A stretch of DNA of 64,000 bases. It comes from JAGQLF01 sp964437465 (GTDB taxonomy: Bacteria; Patescibacteriota; Dojkabacteria; J137). The notes beneath the pieces are model-generated. The model worked only from the letters and a program-made list of their open reading frames with translations. It was not told the origin of the DNA and did no database searches. Of this stretch, positions 19,227 through 28,094 are shown in pieces. Made by a program: the position numbers and the translations under genes. The stretch lies in NCBI GenBank assembly GCA_964437465.1, contig CAYTGI010000004.1, positions 21,613-85,612 on the forward strand, given 5' to 3'. Position 1 is the first letter of the stretch. The number at the start of each line of letters is the position of its first letter.

Positions 19227-21048
19227 ATGGATCAGGGGCAAGTCCCACAACAAAATCACTTACCTCCACCAGAGCCGGTTAAGAATGTTAAAGGTCTAAA
19301 TAACCTTTTAGATGCACTTCTTGCAAAAGGTCTTATAACTANNNNNNNNNNCTAATGAAGCATTTAATTCAATAAAGTTTGAAGCTATAAACTCAGGGAA
19401 AAGTTTTGAAGATTTATTGCTGGAGAAGAATATTGTGAGTGCTGAAGATATAGCAAGAACTCTATCAGAGATGCGAGGAATTGGCTATGTGGACATAAAT
19501 AGTGTAGCTATACCCCCAGAAACATTACAGAAAATCCCTTTACAAACAGCAAAGGAAAATCAGGCAGTTATTTTTGAAGAACTTCCAAATAAAGTTAAAG
19601 TTGCAATGAAAGATCCTCTGGATCTTCAAAAGATAAAGTTTTTAGAATCCACAGTTGGTAAACCTGTTGAGGCCTATTACGCCTCAATTGTAGACCTTCA
19701 GATAGTATTAGATACTAAATATGGTGCACAAATCGGTTCAGAGGTTGATGAGGCTTTGGAAGATGTTGGAGGAGGATTGTCAATCTCAACTGCTGGAGGT
19801 GACATGGACTTATCAGATGAAAGTGAGTTAGGAAGTGCTCCTATAATTAAAATTGTAAACATGATTATGCAATATGCTGTTAAACATAAAGCTTCTGATA
19901 TTCATATTGAACCTAGAGATGCAAAGGTATCTGTTAGATTTAGAGTTAGGGGGGTTCTAAGTGAAAAACTTACTATTCCTTTGAAGCTGCTATCAGCTGT
20001 AGTAACAAGAATAAAAATTCTCTCAAATTTAAAAATTGATGAACATAGAATTCCTCAAGACGGTAGATTTCAAATTAGAGAAGGAGGTAGAGCTGCTGTA
20101 GATGTTCGTGTATCGATAATGCCGAGTATTTACGGTGAGAAGATTGTTATGAGAATTTTGGAAAAATCAAAAGGAATACTAGATTTAAATAAGACAGGTA
20201 TTAGAGGCCTTGCATTATCAAGGATGAATGATGCTTTGCAAAAAACTCAGGGAATTATATTAGTAACTGGGCCTACTGGATCTGGAAAAACTCAAACTCT
20301 TGCAAGTTCTTTAAAGATTCTTAACACTTCATCTGTAAATATAATTACCTTGGAGGATCCAGTTGAGATTAGAATTGATGGAGTAAATCAGGTACAAGTT
20401 AATGCTGAGGTTGGATTGACTTTCGCAAGTGGATTAAGGGCAATTTTACGTCAGGACCCTGATGTAATAATGGTTGGAGAAATTAGAGATAAAGAAACTG
20501 CTGGCCTTGCTGTTCAATCAGCTCTTGTTGGTAGATTAGTTTTATCTACTATCCATACAAATAGTGCTTCGGGTGCTTTCGTAAGAATGATTGATATGGG
20601 AATTGAGCCCTTTCTTTTGGCTTCAACTGTAAACGTAGTACTAGGGCAAAGGCTTGTAAGAACTTTGGGGGAATCAAAAAAACCATACAAGGCAAGTGCT
20701 CAAACTGTGCAAAAGCTTCATGAAGCTTTGGATTCATTAGGTGGAATAAATATTACAAAACCAGATGGAACTACGATCAATTTCAATAAAGATACTACAG
20801 ATGTCACTTTGTATGAGGCAGTTAGTACACCTAGTTCACAATCAGGATATGATGGAAGATTGGGAATCTTTGAAGCATTGAAGACATCCGAAAATATAGC
20901 AAGTCTTGTTACAAGAAAAGAATCTATTAGTACTATTCAAACACAAGCTGTAAAGGAAGGAATGATTACCATGGTTCAAGATGGATTTATAAAAGCCCTT
21001 GAGGGAGTTACAACAATTGAAGAAGTATTAAGAGTACAAAATACTTAA
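19227..21048 (+). CDS. pilB: Type IV pilus assembly ATPase PilB, split by a scaffold gap
   Basis: The gene starts at the ATG at 19227, not inside the downstream frame. Residues 1-38 are read before a 10-N gap (19342-19351), and the frame resumes with NEAFNSIKFEAINSG, the N-terminal GspE/MshEN region. The two parts are offset by one base, so the true gap is not exactly 10 bp. The ATPase core is intact: GPTGSGKTQ (Walker A with Gln replacing Thr), the Asp box, LEDPVE (Walker B) and STIHTNSA (His box). The zinc-binding tetracysteine module of classical PilB is absent. PilB powers pilus extension. Confidence 0.93.
19342..19351. other. Scaffold gap inside pilB
   Basis: Ten Ns of presumably arbitrary length. 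The pilB frame is 0 before the gap and +1 after it, so the missing length must be 2 modulo 3. Confidence 0.95.
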
Positions 21049-21084
21049 AACTTCTGATAAACTTTTATTTAACTTAGCTAAAAT

Positions 21085-22533
21085 ATGCCACTAATAAACG
21101 TAAACAAAAACAATCAAAGTGATAATGTAGCAAATAATCAGTCTATTACACCCCAAAATTCTCAAAATAATTTACAAACTAATACTGTAGGTGAAAACAT
21201 GCCGTTACAAGGGAGTGTTCCTATGACAGTGAACGAAAATGGGGTCAAAGAGTATGGAAATATTCAAAATACCCCACAGCTACAAGTAAACGTTGATCCC
21301 TCAGATAATCTTGAACAGAAGATACAAAATGTTACCCTTCAAGCACAGCCTGAAATACCTCAACAACAAAATCAAGCCATTCAGGCTTCTCCTATACCTA
21401 ATTTTGCAGGAAATAATGAAGCTCAGGCTCAACAAGCAAACCAACAACAAACTGAATCTAATTTAGTAAATTCAGGAACTATGTCCTATCAGGAAATTGT
21501 TGAAAGAGCAATTTCTGAAGAAGCTTCAGATATTCATTTAACTGTAGGCTATAGACCTATGATCCGTGTAGATGGAAATTTGAAAACCCTAAACGCAAGA
21601 GAAGTTACTCCTGAAGAAATGCTTCAATACTGTAGTGTAATCACTGAGAAAAGAAGTGACATTGTATTAGACAAAATAACCCAAGCAGATCTAAGTTACA
21701 CCTATAAAGATCGTAGATTTAGAGTAAATATTTTTAGAATGATGGGGAATTTATCTGTAGTTGCTAGATTAATTCCTCAAAGAATTAAGACAATTGATGA
21801 ATTAGCTCTCCCTCAAATTACAAAAGAATTATGCAAAGTACCTGCAGGATTAGTATTGCTAACAGGTCCAACAGGATCAGGTAAGTCCACTACTCTAGCT
21901 GCAATGTTAAATCACATAAATAACTCTAGGGCCGAACATATTGTAACTTTAGAAGACCCTATTGAATTTGTTTATCCAAAGGGTCAAAGCCTAATTGATC
22001 AAAGAGAATTAGGTCAAGATTTTGAAAGTTGGACAAGTGCTTTAAGATCAATTTTAAGACAAGACCCAAATGTCGTTTTAGTTGGAGAGATGAGAGATTA
22101 TGAAACTATTTCATCTACAATAACGGTAGCTGAGACTGGGCATCTAGTGTTTGCAACTCTTCATACAAACTCAGCAGCTCAAACAATAGACAGAATTATT
22201 GATGTCTTTCCTGAAAACCAACAGGATCAGGTTAGAACACAACTTGCTCAAGTTATTACTGCTATAGTAGCTCAAAGGTTAGTACCACTACCAGGAGGAG
22301 GTAGAAAGGCTGTTCATGAGATTTTGGTAGCTACTCCTGCTGTGAAAAATGCTGTTCGAGAAGGACAAACTCACCAAATAGACAATATGATTCAAACTGG
22401 ACAGGATTATGGAATGATTACAATGGAGAAATCTCTTGTTGAAATGATAAGAAAAGGTGAAATCTCAATTGATACAGCTAAAGAGGTAAGTATTAAACCT
22501 GATGAACTTGATATTCTATTAAGCCAGGTATAA
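21085..22533 (+). CDS. pilT: Type IV pilus retraction ATPase PilT with Gln/Asn-rich N-terminal extension
   Basis: 482 aa, against about 350 for classical PilT. Residues 1-135 are low-complexity, rich in Q, N and P, and look disordered. From about 136 it is a normal PilT: EEASDIHLTVGYRPMIR, Walker A GPTGSGKSTTLAAML, Walker B LEDPIEFV, LRQDPNVVLVGEMRD and HTNSAAQTIDRIIDVFP. The usual C-terminal retraction motif AIRNLIREGK is represented by AVKNAVREGQTHQ. It powers pilus retraction and is followed 8 bp later by pilC. Confidence 0.94.
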   Translation: MPLINVNKNNQSDNVANNQSITPQNSQNNLQTNTVGENMPLQGSVPMTVNENGVKEYGNIQNTPQLQVNVDPSDNLEQKIQNVTLQAQPEIPQQQNQAIQASPIPNFAGNNEAQAQQANQQQTESNLVNSGTMSYQEIVERAISEEASDIHLTVGYRPMIRVDGNLKTLNAREVTPEEMLQYCSVITEKRSDIVLDKITQADLSYTYKDRRFRVNIFRMMGNLSVVARLIPQRIKTIDELALPQITKELCKVPAGLVLLTGPTGSGKSTTLAAMLNHINNSRAEHIVTLEDPIEFVYPKGQSLIDQRELGQDFESWTSALRSILRQDPNVVLVGEMRDYETISSTITVAETGHLVFATLHTNSAAQTIDRIIDVFPENQQDQVRTQLAQVITAIVAQRLVPLPGGGRKAVHEILVATPAVKNAVREGQTHQIDNMIQTGQDYGMITMEKSLVEMIRKGEISIDTAKEVSIKPDELDILLSQV

Positions 22534-22541
22534 AGTAAATT

Positions 22542-23771
22542 ATGGCTATGTTTAAATATGTTGCTCTTAATTCTTCAGGAGGGCAAATCGAAGGAAAAAA
22601 AGAAGCTGAATCAAAAGACGAGTTACTTCGGTTCTTAACTAATCAGGGCCTAACGGTAATGTCTATTACTGAAGATCTAGGGTTAAACTTTGATGAATTA
22701 GGTAGTATTGAACTTACAGGTATAAGTCTCAAGACAAAAGTTCTTTTGTCAAAACAACTTGCAACCATGATCGGAGCAGGAATCCCCCTTATTCAAGCAA
22801 TAAAAATTATTAGCGAGCAAGCTGAAGAAAAATTCGTGCAAGAAAAATTTAGTGAGATATATAAAAAGATTGAAGCGGGGTCTTCTCTTTCAGTTGCATT
22901 TGAACAAGTTGGAGGAATATTTTCAGAGGTACAGATAAACTTAATTGCTGCGGGAGAAAAATCAGGTAATTTAAATGATATGCTCGATAAAGTTGCTGAA
23001 GATTTGGAAAAATCTAAAAATCTACGAGGTAAGATAACAGGAGCAATGATATATCCCGCTATCATTTTTGTTGTGATGATCCTAATTATGTTCGTGATGA
23101 TAGTATTTATGGTTCCTCAAATTGAGCAACTATATACTAGTTTAGGAGCTGAGGATATCCCATTAGTCACAAGGATACTAGTAGGAATTGGAAAATTTGC
23201 TTCTAATCCTTTATTCATTCTCACTCTAATAATGGGAGTTATTGGTATATTCATATCTTACCGTTTTTTTGTTTCGGTTCCTGAAAGAAAAATCATTGTT
23301 GATAAGCTTTTTCTAAAGCTTCCTGTTTTTGGAAATCTACTTACTAAAATTCAGTTAGCAGAGTTTTGTCGATTAACATCAATGCTTATGAGAAGTGGTA
23401 TACCAATTATCGAAGCAATTGAGATAGTATCAAAAGCAATGCCTAGTGAGGTATTTAAAAAAGTTATACTAGATAGTAAGGAAGAGCTAACAAAAGGAAA
23501 TTCTCTGTCAATAGGTATTGCTAAAAGTAATATTAACAATGCATTCCCCACAATTTTGATTAGAATTATATCTACAGGGGAAGAATCTGGAAAACTTGAT
23601 CAGGTTCTTGACGATATGAATAAATTTTATGAAGCGGAGGTCGAGCAGATAACAGGTAATTTGACGAAGTTACTCGAACCATTCATATTGGTATTAGTAG
23701 GAGGTATGGTAGCATTCCTAGCAGTAGCAATTTACCTTCCTATCTATACTGTAGGAAACTTTATTAACTAA
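22542..23771 (+). CDS. pilC: Type IV pilus inner-membrane platform protein PilC
   Basis: 409 aa. Two T2SSF domains can be read: LSKQLATMIGAGIPLIQAI...LIAAGEKSGNL and LAEFCRLTSMLMRSGIPI...IISTGEESGKL. Membrane segments lie near 170-190, 220-240 and 378-400. PilC couples the PilB and PilT ATPases to pilin polymerisation. It lies between pilT and the first pilin gene with very short spacers. Confidence 0.96.
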   Translation: MAMFKYVALNSSGGQIEGKKEAESKDELLRFLTNQGLTVMSITEDLGLNFDELGSIELTGISLKTKVLLSKQLATMIGAGIPLIQAIKIISEQAEEKFVQEKFSEIYKKIEAGSSLSVAFEQVGGIFSEVQINLIAAGEKSGNLNDMLDKVAEDLEKSKNLRGKITGAMIYPAIIFVVMILIMFVMIVFMVPQIEQLYTSLGAEDIPLVTRILVGIGKFASNPLFILTLIMGVIGIFISYRFFVSVPERKIIVDKLFLKLPVFGNLLTKIQLAEFCRLTSMLMRSGIPIIEAIEIVSKAMPSEVFKKVILDSKEELTKGNSLSIGIAKSNINNAFPTILIRIISTGEESGKLDQVLDDMNKFYEAEVEQITGNLTKLLEPFILVLVGGMVAFLAVAIYLPIYTVGNFIN

Positions 23772-23776
23772 AAGTT

Positions 23777-24211
23777 ATGAAGAAAAAAGGTTTTACACTA
23801 ATAGAAATAATGATTGCAATGTTTGTATTCGGGGTCTTAGTGACTTTGTCAGTTGTAGGAGTACAAATTGTACAAAGATCAGTTAGAAACTCACAAAGAT
23901 CAGATGTAATTAATACTTTCAATATTTGGGTTACAAGATATCATGGAGACAATCGAGCTTATCCAGCAGAAAACTCAATTCAATTTACATCAAATGCTAT
24001 CGTTTACACTCCTACAGATGAAATAATAGTCGAATTAAATGGTGGAACAGTACCAGCTAACGATACTGATTCAAGAGGTACAAGGTATTGTTATCAGGTT
24101 GACGGAATTGGTAGTGGAGGCACATTTAAGATGGCTGCAGAGTTAGAAGGATCTAGAATTGTTGAAGTCGGTAATGCAGATATTGATTGTGACACTTGGG
24201 TTGTGAATTAA
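23777..24211 (+). CDS. Type IV pilin (class III leader), pilin 1
   Basis: 144 aa. The leader MKKKG is followed by FTLIEIMIAM, with Glu at +5 of the mature protein and Phe at +1: the prepilin peptidase site. A 20-residue hydrophobic helix continues into an alpha-spine (VQIVQRSVRNSQRSDVINTF). The C-terminal globular domain has a Cys pair (YCYQ...DCD) likely to form the pilin D-loop disulphide. It directly follows pilC. Confidence 0.93.
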   Translation: MKKKGFTLIEIMIAMFVFGVLVTLSVVGVQIVQRSVRNSQRSDVINTFNIWVTRYHGDNRAYPAENSIQFTSNAIVYTPTDEIIVELNGGTVPANDTDSRGTRYCYQVDGIGSGGTFKMAAELEGSRIVEVGNADIDCDTWVVN

Positions 24212-24222
24212 TTTTCATTAAC

Positions 24223-24251
24223 TTGACAATGAAATTCAGTGAGTTTAATCT
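24223..24251 (+). promoter_or_regulatory. Candidate promoter before pilin 2
   Basis: TTGACA at 24223-24228 is a perfect -35 hexamer. A 17-bp spacer leads to TAATCT at 24246-24251, a poor -10. The -35 overlaps a 7-bp dyad (24213-24219 with 24228-24234). It could give separate expression of pilin 2. Confidence 0.35.
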
Positions 24252-24296
24252 GTTACTATCAGCTAAAAAATTATTATATTTTATTTATTTTTTTCT

Positions 24297-24728
24297 ATGA
24301 AGACCAAGAAAGGTTTTACGCTTATTGAACTTATGGTAGCTATGGGAATTATAGCTGTGTTAGTAACTATGTCAGTCGTAGCTATACAGATAGTTCAAAG
24401 ATCATTAAGAGATACTCAAAGACGAGATATAATTAATACTGTGAATCTTTGGCTAGCTGGACATTATAATGATAATGGTAGATACCCTCCAACAGCAGAG
24501 ATTGTGTTCGGTACAGATACAGTTGAATATCAACCCCCATCAGCTTCAGCTGTTGAGATTGCTGATCTTGCAGGAGCAACTAGAGCTGGGTCTACAGAAT
24601 CAACTACTTCACAAACAGCATATTGTTATGCAGTTACACCTGGTGGAGGATCATATAGGCTAGGAGTTCTATTAGAAAGTGGTGCAGATGTACAACTTGG
24701 TAATGGCGGGGATTGTACCTCATTCTAA
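24297..24728 (+). CDS. Type IV pilin, pilin 2, candidate major pilin
   Basis: 143 aa. Leader MKTKKG, then FTLIELMVAMGIIAVLV with the conserved mature Glu5. The first 45 residues are nearly identical to the pilin at 26050. The globular half is rich in small residues and ends in a Cys pair (AYCYAV...GDC). It has its own 85-bp upstream region and is followed by a strong hairpin terminator, which suggests an abundant monocistronic message and hence the major subunit. That last point is inference. Confidence 0.93.
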   Translation: MKTKKGFTLIELMVAMGIIAVLVTMSVVAIQIVQRSLRDTQRRDIINTVNLWLAGHYNDNGRYPPTAEIVFGTDTVEYQPPSASAVEIADLAGATRAGSTESTTSQTAYCYAVTPGGGSYRLGVLLESGADVQLGNGGDCTSF

Positions 24729-24752
24729 AATTAGAAATTTTTTATAATTATT

Positions 24753-24788
24753 AAACTGTAGCTATACATATTCTAGCTACAGTTTTTT
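24753..24788 (+). terminator. Terminator/attenuator abutting the next pilin start codon
   Basis: A 12-bp perfect stem (24753-24764 with 24774-24785; 9-nt loop) merges into six Ts at 24783-24788. The ATG of pilin 3 is the very next triplet, 24789-24791. Read-through transcripts therefore carry the hairpin immediately before the start codon. Confidence 0.9.
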
Positions 24789-25211
24789 ATGAATTACTTA
24801 AATAAAAATAAAAAGGGATTTAGTTTAATTGAGCTAATGGTTGTGATGGGTATAGCCGCTGCAATTTTAGTTCTAGGTATAGCTGGTTTTCAACTTGCTC
24901 AAAGACAATCTAGAGATCAAGAAAGGAGAAATACTTTAGTAGAAATAGGGGAACAGATTAACGAATATAGAATCATTAACCTAACTCTTCCTGATAGAGC
25001 TTCAGTTCAATTTAATACTGATTCAGTACTAATAGATGGTGTGAATACGTTGGAGCTTGAAAGGCATACAAGAGCAGATAATCAAACCTCAAACCTAAGA
25101 ACAAAATATTATTATGATAGATCTGGAGGAGGATTTATTCTATGTGCTGAACTAGAGTCAGGTGCAATAGCTAAAGGAGGTACTGTTGATTGTCCCGCTA
25201 CTCTCCCTTAA
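24789..25211 (+). CDS. Type IV pilin, pilin 3
   Basis: 140 aa. Leader MNYLNKNKKG, then FSLIELMVVMGIAAAILVLG with mature Glu5. It is shorter in the globular part than pilin 2, with one Cys pair (LCAEL...DCP). Its AUG lies immediately after the terminator T-run, so it has no room for a separate Shine-Dalgarno and depends on read-through. It probably encodes a lower-abundance pilin. Confidence 0.9.
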   Translation: MNYLNKNKKGFSLIELMVVMGIAAAILVLGIAGFQLAQRQSRDQERRNTLVEIGEQINEYRIINLTLPDRASVQFNTDSVLIDGVNTLELERHTRADNQTSNLRTKYYYDRSGGGFILCAELESGAIAKGGTVDCPATLP

Positions 25212-25233
25212 ACTGTTTTAGTTAAATTTTCAA

Positions 25234-26040
25234 ATGACAATATTATTATTCTCTCTTATAGTTTATCTAGGCTCTTTTTTAGCAAAGGGCTTTTATATAT
25301 TTATAAGGTTTGATAGCGAAAATGATTTTAGAAAAAATCTCATTAATGATGATCAAAAAAAACTTTTATTAACGCATACATTAATTCCTTTTTCTTCATT
25401 TTTTACTAGAGAAGATTTTATAAAAAAACGATTATTTCAATTAGTAGAATTATTTTCAATAATTTTATTTTTAATTTTTTCTTTATCTTTAAGAGAGATA
25501 TACGATCAAAACACTCCTGATATACTTAATGTCTCGGTGCATTTCTCACTATTTTTATTTTCTATCTCTGGCCTACTCTATTTAGCAGTTCACGATATTT
25601 TATATTTAAATATTCCAGTTATATTTACGGTTAGATTGCTTTTTTTTAGCGTAGTATTACAAGGAATAGTAGCTCTTTTCAAGTTTTTTGAAATCTTAGA
25701 TTCTGAGCTTTTTGAAAATATAGGTAACTTAACTAACTTAGCTGGCTTTATAGTTTTGTACCTTTTAACCTATCTTCTAATTATAATCACTAAAGAAGAA
25801 GGTATAGGAGCTGGTGATGCTGACATAAATGGTTTTGTAGGTCTTATGTTAGGGCTTTATTCAAGTATTATATTTATATTTACAACTATCTTTGTAGGAG
25901 CGTTTATTGGTGTAGTTTACTCATTAATAATAAAAAAATTTAGAGGAGTTCTTATTCCTATGGTACCTCTCATTGCAATTGGATATGTAATTAGTATAGG
26001 ATATAGTGAGAGGATTATAAATTTGTTATTGATATACTAG
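25234..26040 (+). CDS. pilD: Prepilin peptidase (A24 aspartic protease)
   Basis: 268 aa with about seven membrane helices. Both catalytic aspartates are visible: AVHDILYLNIP (near residue 118) and GAGDADI (near 193, the GxGD motif). The N-methyltransferase domain with its CxxC pairs, found in PilD of Proteobacteria, is absent, as in other minimal A24 enzymes. It removes the pilin leaders at the Gly-Phe junction. It is inserted between pilin genes, unlike the usual placement after pilC. Confidence 0.9.
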   Translation: MTILLFSLIVYLGSFLAKGFYIFIRFDSENDFRKNLINDDQKKLLLTHTLIPFSSFFTREDFIKKRLFQLVELFSIILFLIFSLSLREIYDQNTPDILNVSVHFSLFLFSISGLLYLAVHDILYLNIPVIFTVRLLFFSVVLQGIVALFKFFEILDSELFENIGNLTNLAGFIVLYLLTYLLIIITKEEGIGAGDADINGFVGLMLGLYSSIIFIFTTIFVGAFIGVVYSLIIKKFRGVLIPMVPLIAIGYVISIGYSERIINLLLIY

Positions 26041-26049
26041 TTTGTATTT

Positions 26050-26487
26050 ATGAAAGAAAAAGAAGGATTTACTTTGATAGAGTTAATGGTAGCAATGGGA
26101 ATAATAGCTGTATTAGTAACAATGTCAGTTGTAGCAATCCAGATTGTACAAAGATCATTAAGAGATACCCAAAGAAGAGATGTATTGAATACAGTTAACC
26201 TATTTATTGTTGGGCATTTTAACGATTTCGGTGTTTATCCTGACTTAAATTTTGCGACAGATAAAATTGAGAATTTAGCAAGTGGGGGTGTTGCTGATGA
26301 GATTGTAGTTGAACTTTCTGGTGCAACATCAAACGCTTCTTCAACATCCTCAAATAGAACGGCCTACTGCTATGTTAGAGGTGGAGGAGTTAGGGGTACA
26401 TATCAATGGGGCATGGAATTGGAAAGTGGTGCAGAAGTTCAACTTGGAAACGATTCACAAGGGTGTACTCCTGGTGATGTACCTTAA
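26050..26487 (+). CDS. Type IV pilin, pilin 4 (paralogue of pilin 2)
   Basis: 145 aa. Leader MKEKEG, then FTLIELMVAMGIIAVLV. The first 45 residues match pilin 2 almost completely (shared spine VQRSLRDTQRRD), whereas the globular domains differ. It ends with AYCYVRG and a GCTPG tail, again a Cys pair. It arose by duplication of pilin 2 and lies on the other side of pilD. Confidence 0.93.
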   Translation: MKEKEGFTLIELMVAMGIIAVLVTMSVVAIQIVQRSLRDTQRRDVLNTVNLFIVGHFNDFGVYPDLNFATDKIENLASGGVADEIVVELSGATSNASSTSSNRTAYCYVRGGGVRGTYQWGMELESGAEVQLGNDSQGCTPGDVP

Positions 26488-26501
26488 TTTAAAAAAATAA
26501 A

Positions 26502-27065
26502 ATGAGAAAAAAAGCTTTTACATTAGTTGAAGCAATGATTGTGATGGGTATAATGGCAGCTGTACTAGGCTTTGGTACAGTAGGTATTTTTAGGTTTAGA
26601 GACTATATCGAGCTTCAAAACGGTTATGCTGATATAACTTCATTTTTAAGATCGATTCAAAACAGTGCTAGAAATTCTGTTGCATACGATGAATCTGGAG
26701 GTCAACCTATTGTCCCAGATTATTACGCAGTGTGGTTTACTAACGAAGACTTTTCTCTATTTGCATGTAATGATAGAAATAACAATAATATTGATTGTGT
26801 TCCACTATCAAGAAATCAACAAACCCCAAATTTTTCTAATGTAAATTTTGAATTCGGTAGTACTTGTGGAAATAGGTTATATGCTTTTGAGAGATCAACT
26901 GCTGATTTAATTAGAATACGAGGAAATGTTAATTCCTCTGGGATAAGCAATGGAGATCCTGATACATTTGGAGAATGTGACATAACAGTGGTGCATACTA
27001 ATAGTAATAGTACAAGAGAAATAAGTTTAAACCTTACGCAAAATTCTATTAATGTCGATAATTAA
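26502..27065 (+). CDS. Minor pilin-like protein (GspH/FimT type)
   Basis: 187 aa. Leader MRKKA, then FTLVEAMIVMGIMAAVLGFG; position -1 is Ala rather than Gly. The globular domain contains two Cys-bearing loops (LFACNDRNNNNIDC and FGSTCGN). The FRDYIELQNGYADITSFLRS helix fits GspH/FimT minor pilins that prime fibre assembly. The 3' end overlaps the next start by 14 bp. Confidence 0.85.
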   Translation: MRKKAFTLVEAMIVMGIMAAVLGFGTVGIFRFRDYIELQNGYADITSFLRSIQNSARNSVAYDESGGQPIVPDYYAVWFTNEDFSLFACNDRNNNNIDCVPLSRNQQTPNFSNVNFEFGSTCGNRLYAFERSTADLIRIRGNVNSSGISNGDPDTFGECDITVVHTNSNSTREISLNLTQNSINVDN

Positions 27066-27585
27066 ATTAAAGAAAAAAGCATCATCATTGGCAGAAGTAA
27101 TGATAGTTTTAGGTATCATTTCTACAGCTATGGTTGCTTCGATAAGTATAATGGTTAATTCTTTAATTAGAATTAGAGTCAATGATATTGAGGATTCTGC
27201 AAATACAATTTTAATACAAGCACTAGAAATAGCTAAATCTCCTACTCAGTTAAGAGTTAATGCTGACCTTTCAACTATCCCATATGATAGTTCAGTTTTC
27301 CTCGCTCTAGGAGATAACGATAGGCTTCAAATTCAAAGAGGTCACTCAGTACAGGGTAATTTGATTAACCCAGATTGTAATACGTCAAGTGTTTATAACG
27401 TTAATGATTTATTGCCTGAAGATGTTTCAGCTTCTTCTCAGATATGTATTCAACTTGAAGTTACAAGAAGAAGAGGGATTAATGACAACGATGTGTATGA
27501 GATTACTGCCAGAAGTAAGTACGTTGTTCCTGGAGGTGATATTAGATCTAATGTAATTACTGGATTTAGATATTCAGAGATATGA
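27052..27585 (+). CDS. Minor pilin-like protein (GspI/PilV type)
   Basis: 177 aa. The start overlaps the upstream gene. The leader ends KKKA, followed by SSLAEVMIVLGIISTAMVASIS, with Glu at +5 in the right register but Ser at +1. Placement between GspH-like and GspJ-like genes matches the GspI/PilV slot of the minor pilin tip complex. It has a small Cys-containing globular domain. Confidence 0.8.
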   Translation: MSIIKLKKKASSLAEVMIVLGIISTAMVASISIMVNSLIRIRVNDIEDSANTILIQALEIAKSPTQLRVNADLSTIPYDSSVFLALGDNDRLQIQRGHSVQGNLINPDCNTSSVYNVNDLLPEDVSASSQICIQLEVTRRRGINDNDVYEITARSKYVVPGGDIRSNVITGFRYSEI

Positions 27586-28094
27586 TTATAAAAAAAATTA
27601 GCAAAAAAAAGAAAGCTTTCTCGCTAATTGAAATGTTAGTTAGCCTTGGAGTTATAAGCATAGTTATGGTTATTTTCTTCAACGCACTTCTAATTTCTTT
27701 AACTGTTACAGTAAGAAATTCCGCAAGAAGTAATATTAGAGAAGAGATTTCAACGGTTGCAAGCTTGATAACTAAAGATATTAGAAGAGTTGATAGATTA
27801 AATACTGATGATTGCTTAGGAGAATCATGTACTATGGTCGTTCAATTTGAGGAAATTACCTGGTATAAATGTGGAGATTCAATTTGTAAAGAACAAGGAG
27901 GCATTGTTGTATATAAAACTGGTGAGGATGTTTTAATAAATAATTTTACTTTTGATCAGGGTTTTATTGACGAATCTACTACTTTAAAGAATAATGTTCT
28001 TGTAACGATAGTTGCAAGTCATACTAATGAGCAATTAAATATAAATAATGTAATTAGACAGGTTTCTACTTCTACAAGGAATTTTGAAAGATGA
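27582..28094 (+). CDS. Minor pilin-like protein (GspJ/PilW type)
   Basis: 170 aa. The leader ends KKKA, then FSLIEMLVSLGVISIVMVIFF with mature Glu5. The helix continues into ARSNIREEISTVASLITKDIRR, a feature common in PilW/GspJ proteins. The globular domain has four Cys in two short pairs (DDCLGESC and YKCGDSIC). It overlaps both neighbours by 4 bp. Confidence 0.85.
   Translation: MIIKKISKKKKAFSLIEMLVSLGVISIVMVIFFNALLISLTVTVRNSARSNIREEISTVASLITKDIRRVDRLNTDDCLGESCTMVVQFEEITWYKCGDSICKEQGGIVVYKTGEDVLINNFTFDQGFIDESTTLKNNVLVTIVASHTNEQLNINNVIRQVSTSTRNFER

Noticed and set aside
19417..21048. PilB starting at TTG 19417
   Set aside because: The GspE N-terminal region is already in frame upstream of it, and an ATG with matching sequence lies at 19227 across the scaffold gap.
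24213..24234. Terminator after pilin 1
   Set aside because: The 7-bp dyad has no T-run; it overlaps a TTGACA and is better viewed as part of a promoter region.
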